This document shows, piece after piece, positions 18,570 to 27,023 of a stretch of DNA of 64,000 nt. Each line of letters opens with the position of its first letter. The stretch's first letter is position 1. The stretch covers positions 496,001-560,000 of the forward strand of contig NZ_JARVTG010000002.1 of NCBI RefSeq assembly GCF_029846635.1. Reading direction: 5' to 3'. The notes beneath the pieces were generated by a model, which did no database searches, had not been told where the DNA came from, and was given only the letters and a program-made list of their open reading frames with translations. This DNA is from Pokkaliibacter sp. MBI-7. Lineage in GTDB: Bacteria; Pseudomonadota; Gammaproteobacteria; Pseudomonadales; Balneatricaceae. The translations under genes were made by a program, and so were the position numbers.

Positions 18570-19208
18570 ATGCGTGAGCCTTCTACCTATGAGCGGGTGC
18601 TGGAAGTAGCGGACGAGCTGCTAGCAAAAGGGATCAAGCCAACTCAGCAGACAGTCAGAGAGCATCTTGGCAAAGGAAGTCTAACTACCATCAATAAGGC
18701 ACTAAATGACTGGTGGCAATTGTTAGGAAACAAAGTCGCCGAGCCGGCTATTCCTGATTTGCCTGAGCCTTTGATCAAAAGTGTCCGACAGCTTTGGCAA
18801 GACGCCTTGTTTTATTCGAGAGATCAGCTCAGCGTACGAGCGAAGGAAATTGAGAAAGAGCATCAGCTGCGGCAACGGCAGCTCGAGGTAGAGAAAGAGC
18901 AGTGGCAGGCTCAGCTCAAGTCTATGGAGTCACGTTTGCAAAGCGTACTTGAGCAGAACGAAGCGCTCATTCGTGAAAAGTCACAAGCCCAGCAAAGCCT
19001 GAATGATTTAGAGCGTCAGTTGATTGCTCAGCAGGGAAGGGTGAAGGACATGGAGCGTAACCTGGCGCAGCAGGATATAGTCAACCAGAGAATGCTCAAT
19101 GCGGAAATTGATCGGGTCCGTGATCTCACCAAGCAGCTGGAGCGTGCTGAGCGTCAGGCTGATGCTTACTATCATTTGTGGCAGTCTTCACAGGGTGAAA
19201 AGAGTTAA
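18570..19208 (+). CDS. KfrA-like DNA-binding coiled-coil protein
   Basis: 212-aa protein with an N-terminal helix-turn-helix of the KfrA_N type (residues 1-55; TYERVLEVADELLAKG then TVREHLGKGSLTTINKALNDWW), and a long, charged, Gln/Glu-rich coiled coil over about 85-205. KfrA on plasmids is an autorepressor and filament-forming partition aid. A chromosomal copy next to tatD is also known in Pseudomonas. CTGGAG lies upstream of ATG 18570. The role here is unknown; nucleoid organisation or local regulation is plausible. Confidence 0.82.
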   Translation: MREPSTYERVLEVADELLAKGIKPTQQTVREHLGKGSLTTINKALNDWWQLLGNKVAEPAIPDLPEPLIKSVRQLWQDALFYSRDQLSVRAKEIEKEHQLRQRQLEVEKEQWQAQLKSMESRLQSVLEQNEALIREKSQAQQSLNDLERQLIAQQGRVKDMERNLAQQDIVNQRMLNAEIDRVRDLTKQLERAERQADAYYHLWQSSQGEKS

Positions 19209-19252
19209 TGATTTTGAGAAGTAAGGTGGTTTAACCAAAAAGAGTCCTTGTC

Positions 19253-19284
19253 TGAGTGGGTAAGCGCATCTCACGACCCGCTCA
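19253..19284. terminator. Weak stem-loop between convergent genes
   Basis: TGAGTGGGT (19253-19261) pairs with ACCCGCTCA (19276-19284) with one wobble and a 14-nt loop, in the 93-bp gap between the KfrA-like gene and the end of phoH. There is no T-run, so a terminator role is weakly supported. Confidence 0.3.
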
Positions 19285-19301
19285 CCCATTCTGCAGAAGT
19301 G

Positions 19302-20681
19302 TTAGAGGTTTTGTTCAGCGTATTCTGCCAGGCGACTGCGTACGACACCTGTTAAGTGAATGTTGGCAGAGCCTTCAAAGTTCTTGAAACGCTCAACGAC
19401 ATAGGTCAATCCGGATGTCAGAGCGGTCAGGTAGTTACTGTCGATCTGTGCTAGGTTGCCCAAAGCGATCATCTTACTTCCCTTACCGCAACGGGTCAGA
19501 ATCGTCTTTAGCTGAGATGGAGTCAGGTTCTGGGCTTCATCAATCAGTACAATGGCATCCTGAATGCTGCGTCCCCGAATAAAGTTCAGCGACTTGAACT
19601 GAATGTTACCCTTTTCGATCGCATAGCGAACGCTGCTCTGCGGCTGATCATCCCCCTCATGCATAGCTTCCAGGTTGTCATGGATGGCACTTAACCATGG
19701 CGTCATTTTTTCCTCTTCTGTGCCGGGTAAGAAGCCGATATCCTCAGCGACGGGTGGCGTGCTGCGCGTCACTACGATTTTATTGAAGCGTTTTTCCTCG
19801 ATGACCATTTCCAGACTACACGCCAGTGCCATCAGCGTTTTACCTGAACCTGCGGCCCCGTTGATGATGCAGAAATCCAGAGTGGGATCGAGAATGGAGT
19901 GCATGGCAAAGGCTTGTGGCAGATTCAGCGGACTGATGCCCCAGCAACTGTGGCTCATCAGTTTTTCGCGGTTGAGATCCAACAGAGTAATGTAATCAGC
20001 ATCAATCTTGATGACCCTTGCAGCAAAATCCTCATCATCATAGAGGTATTCGTTTACGTGTACTTCAGGCAGTAAATCGGCAGATACCTTGTGATAGACA
20101 TTCTGGCCGTCTCGCTGAGTTTGTACCTTTTCGACATTTTTCCAGAAGTCCCCTTCCAGACGCCGATGGCCTTCTGGCAGCAAGCTGACATCTGTAAGTA
20201 GTTGATCCTTCCGATAGTCTTCTACACGGTTGAGGCCTGCCCCCAGCGCTTTCAGGCGCATGTTGATGTCTTTGGTGACGAGGACGACTTCCAGCATAGA
20301 CAGCGTACTCTGTAAGTGCAGAGCGCAGTTAATAATGCTGTTGTCATGGATCTGACTACCGTTTGGCAGATAGCCTTTACGGTCTGCGAGTTCGTGATCG
20401 GGGAATATCATCAGGCGGCCGAGTTTCTTTTTGCCGCTCATGGAGGGGATCGGAATGCCTTTGGTAATCTGACCTACTTTTGCATCGCGGACGATGTCGT
20501 CAATGGCATGTATCGCTATGCGTGCTTCCCTGGAAACCAGTTTCTGTCTGTCCTTGATGTCATCTAGCTCCTCCAGCACTGTCATGGGGATGCAGATATC
20601 CTGCTCCTCAAAGTTATACAGGCACTGAGGATCATGTAGCAGCACGTTGGTGTCCAGTACATATAGACGGGATGCGGCCAT
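19302..20681 (-). CDS. PhoH-family PIN-domain ATPase (YlaK-type)
   Basis: 459-aa fusion of an N-terminal PIN nuclease domain (about 1-140; YVLDTNVLLHDP, VLEELDDIK and conserved acidic residues) with a C-terminal PhoH ATPase (about 240-455). The ATPase shows Walker A GAAGSGKT and the Walker B-like VLIDEAQNLTPSQLK. PIN-PhoH proteins studied elsewhere unwind and cut RNA. A perfect AGGAGG lies nine bases upstream of ATG 20681. It is distinct from the shorter PhoH encoded with ybeY. Confidence 0.9.
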   Translation of the reverse strand: MAASRLYVLDTNVLLHDPQCLYNFEEQDICIPMTVLEELDDIKDRQKLVSREARIAIHAIDDIVRDAKVGQITKGIPIPSMSGKKKLGRLMIFPDHELADRKGYLPNGSQIHDNSIINCALHLQSTLSMLEVVLVTKDINMRLKALGAGLNRVEDYRKDQLLTDVSLLPEGHRRLEGDFWKNVEKVQTQRDGQNVYHKVSADLLPEVHVNEYLYDDEDFAARVIKIDADYITLLDLNREKLMSHSCWGISPLNLPQAFAMHSILDPTLDFCIINGAAGSGKTLMALACSLEMVIEEKRFNKIVVTRSTPPVAEDIGFLPGTEEEKMTPWLSAIHDNLEAMHEGDDQPQSSVRYAIEKGNIQFKSLNFIRGRSIQDAIVLIDEAQNLTPSQLKTILTRCGKGSKMIALGNLAQIDSNYLTALTSGLTYVVERFKNFEGSANIHLTGVVRSRLAEYAEQNL

Positions 20682-20710
20682 AGTAGTAATACCTCCTAAA
20701 AGTCAATCAC

Positions 20711-21488
20711 TTACCCGGTTCTAAATATCTTCTTGGGCGTGATTGGGGCAAAATGACCATAGCTTTTAATCTGGGAACACAGCATATCTGTCTCAGATCT
20801 ACTCGCTGATTCAATCCATTTTCCATAAGCAGACTGGAGCCTCTCTGGGGCAGAGTGACTGATCTGCTTTGCAATGTAGGCTAGGTTTCCATGGCTGGTT
20901 AGTGTCCAACTGGCAAACGTATGTTTGCATTGGCAGAAACGATGACGTTTCACATTCGCTCGGTGAAGTTGCGATTTCCAGGGGCGACCCTATGCTGGAG
21001 CCCGCGTATATGTCCAGGCCAGTCTTGTGTCTGATAATACCTTCAGGTTTGAAAGCAGAGACGACAGGTTGCTTCTCGAGAGGCTCGCCATGGTGCATGG
21101 TGATCATCTCTATGGGGTTCAGATGCGCGGTAAATTGCCACTGATCATAAAGAGCAGTGATAGCAGGAGGCTTTAAGTCGACATGACGGGCTTGGCCCGC
21201 TTTTGCAAGTTTGAGGGTGGGGGAGAGCTTGCCTGTGTGGCACTTGGTGTGGACTAAACGGTTACTGATGTCTAGTGCGTCCCGGCACAGAGCACGCAAC
21301 TCTCGAGTTCTAAATTCTGTATAGACCGCCAGCGTCGCTAACTTGCGGTGTTGGAAATCATGGTAAACGTTAATAATTGCTTGGTACTCCTCGTAGCTGT
21401 ATGGATCAGCACTCTTCCCTTTGAGGATGTGAAAAGCATTAAGTTTTTCTGCGAGATTATCCCTCTGGCAATAGTCGTTTTTTCTCAC
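20711..21488 (-). pseudogene. Frameshifted remnant of a phage-type tyrosine integrase
   Basis: Two minus-strand frames together give an integrase catalytic domain. The first (from 21488) contains TEFRTRELRALCRDALDI, matching the box with the first catalytic Arg, and RHVDLKPPAITAL, matching the beta-hairpin region. A frame change near 20990-21000 moves into WKSQLHRANVKRH then CKHTFASWTLTSHGNLAYIA and ISHSAPERLQSAYGKWI, with the catalytic Tyr. The second catalytic Arg of the RHTFAS box is Lys here, and the N-terminal core-binding domain is missing. The copy is therefore dead by frameshift, truncation and active-site change. It probably marks an old prophage or island boundary. Confidence 0.8.
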
Positions 21489-21828
21489 TTCACCAGAGCA
21501 TCATCGATCATGCTGCGATGTAGTGTCGGTTTGATAATGGCGCAAACTGTGCCGTCAGTGCAATCCATAAAACCGGAATATATTTTAATTAACTAGCTCC
21601 AACGAACTACCGTTGCTCCATGATTTGTATATGAATTTCAACATAACACAGGTAATGCCTTATGGCGGCTGGGGCATTGTATCTTGTTTAACTGTCAGAA
21701 AATTTAATCAGAGTTCACTAACGTCCTGAGTGAGGCTGCACTTCGGATGCAAGAAGCACTCTCGTTCCTCCGTATGGCCTACCGAATAGCACGATCAGGC
21801 AGAGCGATCTGTAGCGTTTGTCTGAGAC
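21489..21828. other. Non-coding stretch between integrase remnant and IS element
   Basis: About 340 bp with no convincing gene. It looks more AT-rich than the neighbouring IS, and short frames on both strands resemble nothing I know. No tRNA or attachment-site repeat was recognised. It is probably degraded mobile DNA. Confidence 0.5.
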
Positions 21829-21855
21829 TGAACCACCCCGAGTTTTGCGGAGGCT
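21829..21855. repeat. IS left terminal inverted repeat
   Basis: 27-bp left end, TGAACC followed by CACCCC and ending GCGGAGGCT; it pairs with 23107-23133 with four mismatches. Confidence 0.88.
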
Positions 21856-21867
21856 GGTTGGTTTGAG

Positions 21868-22770
21868 TCAAGCCGCAATGGCCTGACTCCCGAGGTTGCG
21901 GTAGTAGTTTGCCTCAGCTTCTGCCGGTGGAATATAGCCAAGTGGCTCAAGCAGCCGCTGGTGATTGAACCACGACACCCAATTGAGGGTCGCCAGTTCC
22001 ACCTCTTCCAGGCTGCGCCAGCGGCGCCGGTGGATCACTTCGGCCTTGTACAGACCGTTGATCGTCTCTGCCAGCGCGTTGTCGTAGCTGTCGCCCTTGC
22101 TGCCCACCGATGGCGCGACCCCCATCTCAGCCAGCCGCTCGCTGTAACGCAGCGACACATACTGCGAGCCCCGGTCGCTGTGGTGGATCAGCGCGTTCCG
22201 CTCTGGCCGTCGGGCGTATAGCGCCTGCTCCAGCGCATCCAGCACGAAGTCGGTGCTCATGCTGCGGCTCACGCGCCAGCCGACAATGAAACGCGAGAAT
22301 ACATCCACCACGAAGGCCACATACACGAACCCTTGCCAGGTCGAAACATAGGTGAAATCCGAGACCCATAGCTGGTTGGGGCGCTGGGCTACGAACTGCC
22401 GATTAACCCGATCCAGCGGGCAGGGCCTGCTTTCATCTCCATGGGGGGTTCGCACCGCCTTGCCCCGGCGTACGCCATGCAGTCCTAACCGTTTCATCAC
22501 TCGCTCCACCGTACAGCGGGCCACGGCAACGCCCTGGCGCTTGAGCGCACGCCACACCTTGTCAGCACCGTAGACCTGCAGGTTCTCTTCCCAGACCCGC
22601 CGAATGTCGTGGCTGAGCGCCTCATCGCGCTTGTCTCGGCGGCTGCGCAGGTCCGGCTGACGTTGTCGTGCAACATGGCGCCGGTAAGCGGACGGGGCAA
22701 TCTGCAGAACCTTGCAGAGCGGCTCGACCCCGAACCGCGCCCGCTGTTGGTCGATGAACGATCTTATGAC
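21868..22770 (-). CDS. IS3-family transposase OrfB (DDE integrase)
   Basis: About 300 aa in the orfB frame, from the point where orfA ends (about 22770). The frame stays open to 22923, but the extra N-terminal part is only the shadow of orfA. Catalytic residues are intact: Asp in WVSDFTYV, Asp in [11 protein letters not shown] and Glu in [12 protein letters not shown], followed by the usual WVSWFNHQR and [10 protein letters not shown]. No ATG/GTG lies at the beginning, so it is normally made as an OrfAB fusion by ribosomal frameshifting from orfA. With orfA broken upstream, expression is doubtful. Confidence 0.85.
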   Translation of the reverse strand, partial: VIRSFIDQQRARFGVEPLCKVLQIAPSAYRRHVARQRQPDLRSRRDKRDEALSHDIRRVWEENLQVYGADKVWRALKRQGVAVARCTVERVMKRLGLHGVRRGKAVRTPHGDESRPCPLDRVNRQFVAQRPNQLWVSDFTYVSTWQGFVYVAFVVDVFSRFIVGWRVSRSMSTDFVLDALEQALYARRPERNALIHHSDRGSQYVSLRYSERLAEMGVAPSVGSKGDSYDNALAETINGLYKAEVIHRRRWRSLEEVELATLNWVSWFNHQRLLEPLGYIPPAEAEANYYRNLGSQAIAA

Positions 22771-23083
22771 TTGAAGCGGCGGTCGAGCTCCGCCTGGGCA
22801 AAAAACGCGCTGGCCAGACGCAGGATCTCGTTGGTTTTGCGCAGCTCCCGCACCTCGCGCTCCAACGACCTGATCCGCTCCTGCTCGCGAGTGGTCAATC
22901 ACGCTGACCCGTATCACGCTCATACTGGCGCACCCAGTTACACAACGTCTGTGGGTTACAGCCTATCTTGCTGGCGATCGATACGATCGCAGCCCACTGA
23001 GACTCATGCTCACCGCGCTGCTCAAACATCATCCGTACCGCACGCTCACGGACTTCAGGGGAAAACTTGCTGTTCTTTTTCAT
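22764..23083 (-). pseudogene. IS3-family OrfA, frameshifted
   Basis: The first 62 codons (ATG 23083) give [19 protein letters not shown] then [20 protein letters not shown], a clear IS3 OrfA HTH. The frame then hits TGA at 22895. The expected continuation, [20 protein letters not shown] then [20 protein letters not shown], is present in another frame down to the stop at 22764. A small deletion at about 22898 explains this. The leucine zipper needed for OrfA/OrfAB assembly is therefore out of frame. Confidence 0.85.
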
Positions 23084-23106
23084 GGCTCCATCTTCTCAAA
23101 AGTTGG

Positions 23107-23133
23107 AGCCTCCGCGAAAGCCGGGGCGGTTCA
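23107..23133. repeat. IS right terminal inverted repeat
   Basis: 27-bp right end, the imperfect inverted partner of 21829-21855. Confidence 0.88.
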
Positions 23134-23237
23134 ATGCAAGTCCGACTAGCAGTGTAATGAGGCCATTATGTCTCTGATGGTGGCTATAATACTGGCGCCT
23201 ATCCTCATGACAGATATTCTCACCAGCACTACTAAAT

Positions 23238-25760
23238 TCAGATGCTGGCTGTGTCCGACTGCAGCTGGCCGAAATGTTCTTTCAGAAATCCACACATTTG
23301 CTGATAAGGCATTGGGCGGCAGTAGTAGTAACCCTGCATAACATCACATCCCATATTGAGCAGTGCGTCCACATGCGCTTCGGTTTCAACTCCTTCCGCC
23401 ACCGTACTCAGCCCCAGAGACCGGGCCAGATTGATAATAGTTGCAACGATGGTGGCGTCGCTGGGGTCCTTCAGCATATCCCTGATAAAACTTTGGTCGA
23501 TTTTGAGAACATCGAGCGGGAAGCGTTTTAAATACGACAAACTTGAATAACCCGTACCAAAGTCGTCGATGGATATCTGTAATCTCAATTTTTTCAATTC
23601 GAGCAGCATCAGACGTGATCCCTGTGTGTCTTTTGCCAGAACGCTCTCAGTAATTTCCAGCTCGACCTGGCTCGAATCGATATTGGTAATCCTCAGAATA
23701 TTATCTACGTCCTCATGAAAATTCGGCTCTCTGAATTGCACGGCTGAAATGTTGATACTGACCTTCATATCGAAACCAGCCTGATGCCAGCTGTGAGCAT
23801 CCTGACAGGCTTGCAGTAGCACCCATCTGCCAATCGGGACGATCAGTCCTGTTTCTTCTGCCAGAGGGATAAACTCAGCAGGAGAGATGAGTGACTGGTC
23901 TGACCCGCGTAGTCTCAGCAGTGCCTCGACCCCCACGACGCGATGCTGACGGGCGTCAACTTTGGCCTGATAGAACACTTCGTACTGCCCGTTATCCAGT
24001 GCTTGTCGCATATGCTGCTCAAGGCGATGGCGAGCCAGCATGCTGATTTCAATCTCCTGCGAGAAGAAGTGCCACCGATTTCTGCCTTCCTGCTTGGCTT
24101 TGTACATGGCGGAGTCTGCATGACGATAAAGTGATTCAACATCCGGGCTGTCATCCGGGTAGATACTGATCCCTACACTGGCTGACAGGTCATAGCGGGT
24201 CTGCTCTAACCAGAATGGCTCCTCCATGGTCATCATGACCTTTTCGGCGTGATAGGCCAGTTCGTCGAGGGAGCGGATATCTGGCAGCAGAATGATGAAC
24301 TCATCACCGCCCTGGCGGCTGACGGTATCGCAGGCACGGACCGCCTGTTTGAGCCGGAGCGCAACATTTTGAATAAGCAGATCGCCCACGCTGTGGCCGA
24401 CAGAGTCATTGATGGTTTTGAAGTGGTCAATATCGAGCAGCATCATGGCTGCTTTTTCTCGTTTGCTCCGGGCGTTATGCAGCGCACGATCAGCGCGATC
24501 CTGCAGCAGCATGCGGTTAGGCAAATTGGTGAGGGCATCGTGATTGGCGAGATGGGACATCTTCAGCGCCATTGCGCGTGCTTCACTGACGTCATGAAAA
24601 ACGATTATGGCCCCCTGAGTAGCCCCTTCGTCATCGCGAATGGGGGCGGCAGAGTCTTCAACCTCAAAGTCTCGCCCGTCTCGTCTGCGCAGTGAAGAGT
24701 TGAGCGCCATGCCGACCACACGCTGTTCATGTAACGCGATGTATATGGGGTTCTTCAGCCGGTATGCGCCGCTGGAGTCGTGAAGTAGCATCACCTTTTC
24801 GATAGGTTTTCCCAGCGCTTCATCGGAATACCAGCCGGTCAGGGACTCGGCGATCGGGTTCATGAAGGTAATTAAGCCTGCCAGGTCAGTTGCAATAACG
24901 GCATCGCCAATCGAGTTCAGGGTGACGCGAAGGTGCTCCTTTTCCGTATGCAGGGCAGACTGCGCCGCTTTCAGTTCAGGGACGTCATTCAGCAACATGA
25001 CAAATCCATTGAATGTCCCATCTATCAGCGTCGGTACCAGTGATGCCTGCACAAAGTGAAGGCTACCGCTGGCGTCTTTGACAGGCAGGTTTTTGCTCAC
25101 TGTATGCCCACTTGTTACTTGCGGTAAGCAACTCAGGAGTCCTTTGATATCAGGGCTGTCGGTATTGAGAAGTGGCACGTCAGCCGGGTCGATGCCGATG
25201 ACCTGATATATAGACTCTCCCAGCATCCTGTCTGCTGTATACCCGAACCACAGACCATCATGGTCATTGGAGAAGATGTTATTGAAGTGAATATCCCAGT
25301 AGGCAACGAACGCCGGGAGATGATGAATAATGTTGTGCATCGTACTTTTGGCGAGTGCCAGTTGTTGTTTTTCTCTGCGTAGTTCCAGATGAGTTTTGAC
25401 CCGTGCATGTGCTATCGCGGAATGGATCGGCTTGTGTAAGAAGTCGACGCCTCCGCTCTCTAAGGCGCGCAGCTCGTTCTGCACTTCGCTGTGTGCAGTT
25501 ACGAATATGATGGGGATATCGCTTAGCTCACTGTCCTTCTTGATGGTCTGGCATACCTCATAGCCATCCATGCCGGGCATTTCGACATCGAGCAGAATAA
25601 GATCAGGGCGGTGTTGTCTCGCCATCGCTAACGCTTCTTCTCCGCTCGTTGCGAAGATGACGTCTCCCAGCTGCGCTACAGCTCCATTCAGAATTCGGAT
25701 GTTGGAAGGTTGGTCATCGACAATGAGAATAACGTCAATCTTGGTTGAGAATGACTCCAT
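23238..25760 (-). CDS. Response regulator with PAS, GGDEF and EAL domains
   Basis: Cyclic-di-GMP signalling protein of about 840 aa. In order: REC receiver (ILIVDDQPSN, phospho-acceptor Asp in LILLDVEMPGMDG, FLHKPI), two PAS-like sensor segments (the second with ITFMNPIAESLTGW), a GGDEF domain with an intact GGDEF, and an EAL domain with EALLRLRG, DDFGTGYSS and KIDQSFI. Both catalytic domains look complete, so it could make or break c-di-GMP. The start ATG 25760 has a strong AAGGAG nine bases upstream; two ATGs 78 and 84 bp further upstream lack one. No histidine kinase gene is adjacent, so its partner is elsewhere. Confidence 0.9.
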   Translation of the reverse strand: MESFSTKIDVILIVDDQPSNIRILNGAVAQLGDVIFATSGEEALAMARQHRPDLILLDVEMPGMDGYEVCQTIKKDSELSDIPIIFVTAHSEVQNELRALESGGVDFLHKPIHSAIAHARVKTHLELRREKQQLALAKSTMHNIIHHLPAFVAYWDIHFNNIFSNDHDGLWFGYTADRMLGESIYQVIGIDPADVPLLNTDSPDIKGLLSCLPQVTSGHTVSKNLPVKDASGSLHFVQASLVPTLIDGTFNGFVMLLNDVPELKAAQSALHTEKEHLRVTLNSIGDAVIATDLAGLITFMNPIAESLTGWYSDEALGKPIEKVMLLHDSSGAYRLKNPIYIALHEQRVVGMALNSSLRRRDGRDFEVEDSAAPIRDDEGATQGAIIVFHDVSEARAMALKMSHLANHDALTNLPNRMLLQDRADRALHNARSKREKAAMMLLDIDHFKTINDSVGHSVGDLLIQNVALRLKQAVRACDTVSRQGGDEFIILLPDIRSLDELAYHAEKVMMTMEEPFWLEQTRYDLSASVGISIYPDDSPDVESLYRHADSAMYKAKQEGRNRWHFFSQEIEISMLARHRLEQHMRQALDNGQYEVFYQAKVDARQHRVVGVEALLRLRGSDQSLISPAEFIPLAEETGLIVPIGRWVLLQACQDAHSWHQAGFDMKVSINISAVQFREPNFHEDVDNILRITNIDSSQVELEITESVLAKDTQGSRLMLLELKKLRLQISIDDFGTGYSSLSYLKRFPLDVLKIDQSFIRDMLKDPSDATIVATIINLARSLGLSTVAEGVETEAHVDALLNMGCDVMQGYYYCRPMPYQQMCGFLKEHFGQLQSDTASI

Positions 25761-26130
25761 CTTCGAAAGCTCCTTTTCCAGCGCTATGGCATCGGCAGGA
25801 TGTTCTGATGCCCGTGACGGCCCGATGGTGGATGTCATGTGCATATTTTTTGAACTACATAAGAGTGTAGAGGGCTTTACGAAAAAGAGGGCAGAATGGC
25901 GCAGTATTTGTGCTGGTTGTTTGCATGACTATGCAAGGCAAGGGAGTGTGCCGCGCAAGAGCAGAGTAATAATCTCCCTGCAGTCGGCCATCCGCACGAT
26001 GAGGGCTACTGCATGAGTGATGTTTACAGACAGTACAGATTGGAGAGAGCGGTGAGTTTGGCTCCGGTCACGCAGGGGGGTAGCATGCTGGTCCTATGAC
26101 CGGATGGCTGAAAGTCATGATCTTTAAAAG
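25761..26130. other. Gap upstream of the GGDEF-EAL gene
   Basis: About 370 bp between the chosen start of the GGDEF-EAL gene and the cheW terminator. It presumably holds the promoter for the leftward signalling gene. Part of it (to 25844) is open in frame with that gene. I see no other gene in it. Confidence 0.4.
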
Positions 26131-26158
26131 AAAAAACCTCTCGTCTGAGAGGTTTTTA
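26131..26158 (-). terminator. Rho-independent terminator after cheW
   Basis: CCTCTC (26137-26142) pairs with GAGAGG (26147-26152) around a 4-nt loop, flanked by A-run and T-run (AAAAAA and TTTTT). Read on the minus strand it ends in a T-run 24 bp after the cheW stop. Confidence 0.85.
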
Positions 26159-26181
26159 AAGTGAATGAAAAGCACCAGCAA

Positions 26182-26697
26182 TCAGAAATCTTCGGCCGCA
26201 TGCTCGGCGATTCTTTCCTTGGCGTGCTCGTTTTCTTCAATGATGCGGTTAAGGTCCAGAAGGATGATCAGCTCGTCATTGTGATAGCTGACACCCTGAA
26301 TGAATTTTGCGCTTTCCTCAGTGCCCACGTTGGGTGTGCGTTCGATTTGAGACTGGCGCAGGTAAATGACTTCGGCTACGGCATCGACCACCATACCAAC
26401 GACCTGATCCTGGAACTCCATAACCACAATACGGGTGTTGCTGGTGGACTCTGTGTTTGGCAAGCCAAAGAGCACGCGTGTATCGACTACGGTGATGACG
26501 TTACCACGCAGATTGAGAATACCCTGAATAAAGTAGGCAGACCCCGGTACGGGAGCAATTTCTGTGAAGGAGTAGGTCAGAACTTCTTTGACCTGCATTA
26601 CATCGACTGCGTAGGTTTCTTCAGCAAGGTTGAATGTGGCCCACTGCATCAGTGGATCATTATTTTCAGCCTGGCTTTTTGCTTCGTTCTTTGCCAT
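26182..26697 (-). CDS. cheW: Chemotaxis coupling protein CheW
   Basis: 171-aa CheW-domain protein that links chemoreceptors to CheA. It shows WATFNLAEETYAVDVMQVKE, GSAYFIQGILNLRGNVITVVD (the typical receptor/kinase contact region), VVGMVVDAVAEV and a C-terminal ILLDLNRII. No other che gene is in the window, so it is a stand-alone coupler serving a system encoded elsewhere. It reads in the same direction as the GGDEF-EAL gene, with a terminator between them. Confidence 0.9.
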   Translation of the reverse strand: MAKNEAKSQAENNDPLMQWATFNLAEETYAVDVMQVKEVLTYSFTEIAPVPGSAYFIQGILNLRGNVITVVDTRVLFGLPNTESTSNTRIVVMEFQDQVVGMVVDAVAEVIYLRQSQIERTPNVGTEESAKFIQGVSYHNDELIILLDLNRIIEENEHAKERIAEHAAEDF

Positions 26698-27023
26698 TTC
26701 GTCAGCCCGGTCACACGTTGGTTTTCTTCACGGTAGCACAGCTTGTCAGCTTGTGCCTGTAAGGTGGCTTCAGCCAGTGACTTGTCGGCAGTATCCTGTG
26801 TCACTGTGTGCTGGATCAAAACCCTTGTATTTCATACAGATGAACCACTGGCTCTGCAGTATAATCCCTCCCACCTGACCTGTTAACCGACTTTTGTACG
26901 CAAGCAATTGCAGGTAAGTGATAAACAGGTTTACGGCGGTAGAGATGAGCAATTAGTTATTGAAGTTTAATAGTCTTGATATTGCCTGATGAAAAATGTG
27001 CAACTGCGAGAGGGCAGGTTACT
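26698..27023. promoter_or_regulatory. Divergent intergenic region cheW / ubiF
   Basis: 326 bp with no gene. It must contain promoters in both directions. A TATAAT at 26860-26865 could be a rightward -10 box, but no good -35 lies at the proper distance. Confidence 0.35.

Larger units (their letters stand above)
21829..23133 (-). mobile_element. IS3-family insertion sequence
   Basis: About 1305 bp bounded by imperfect 27-bp inverted repeats (21829-21855 and 23107-23133, 23 of 27 positions equal) that start TGAACC and contain GCGGAGGCT. It carries orfA (HTH) and orfB (DDE integrase) on the minus strand in the IS3 arrangement. Bases next to the ends (GAC left, ATG right) do not form a 3-bp target duplication. 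Its base composition appears GC-richer than the flanking non-coding DNA, supporting recent arrival. orfA is frameshifted, so this copy probably cannot move unaided. Confidence 0.9.

Noticed and set aside
21348..21596. 82-codon plus-strand frame over the integrase remnant
   Set aside because: Antisense to the recognisable integrase domain and without similarity.
20700..21830. tRNA gene as integration target beside the integrase remnant
   Set aside because: No cloverleaf or GGTTCGA-type arm could be found near either end.
21826..23136. 3-bp target duplication around the IS element
   Set aside because: GAC on the left and ATG on the right do not match, and moving the boundary by one or two bases does not help.
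26860..26865. TATAAT box as the ubiF promoter
   Set aside because: No acceptable -35 sequence at 16-18 bp, so it is only mentioned in the intergenic entry.
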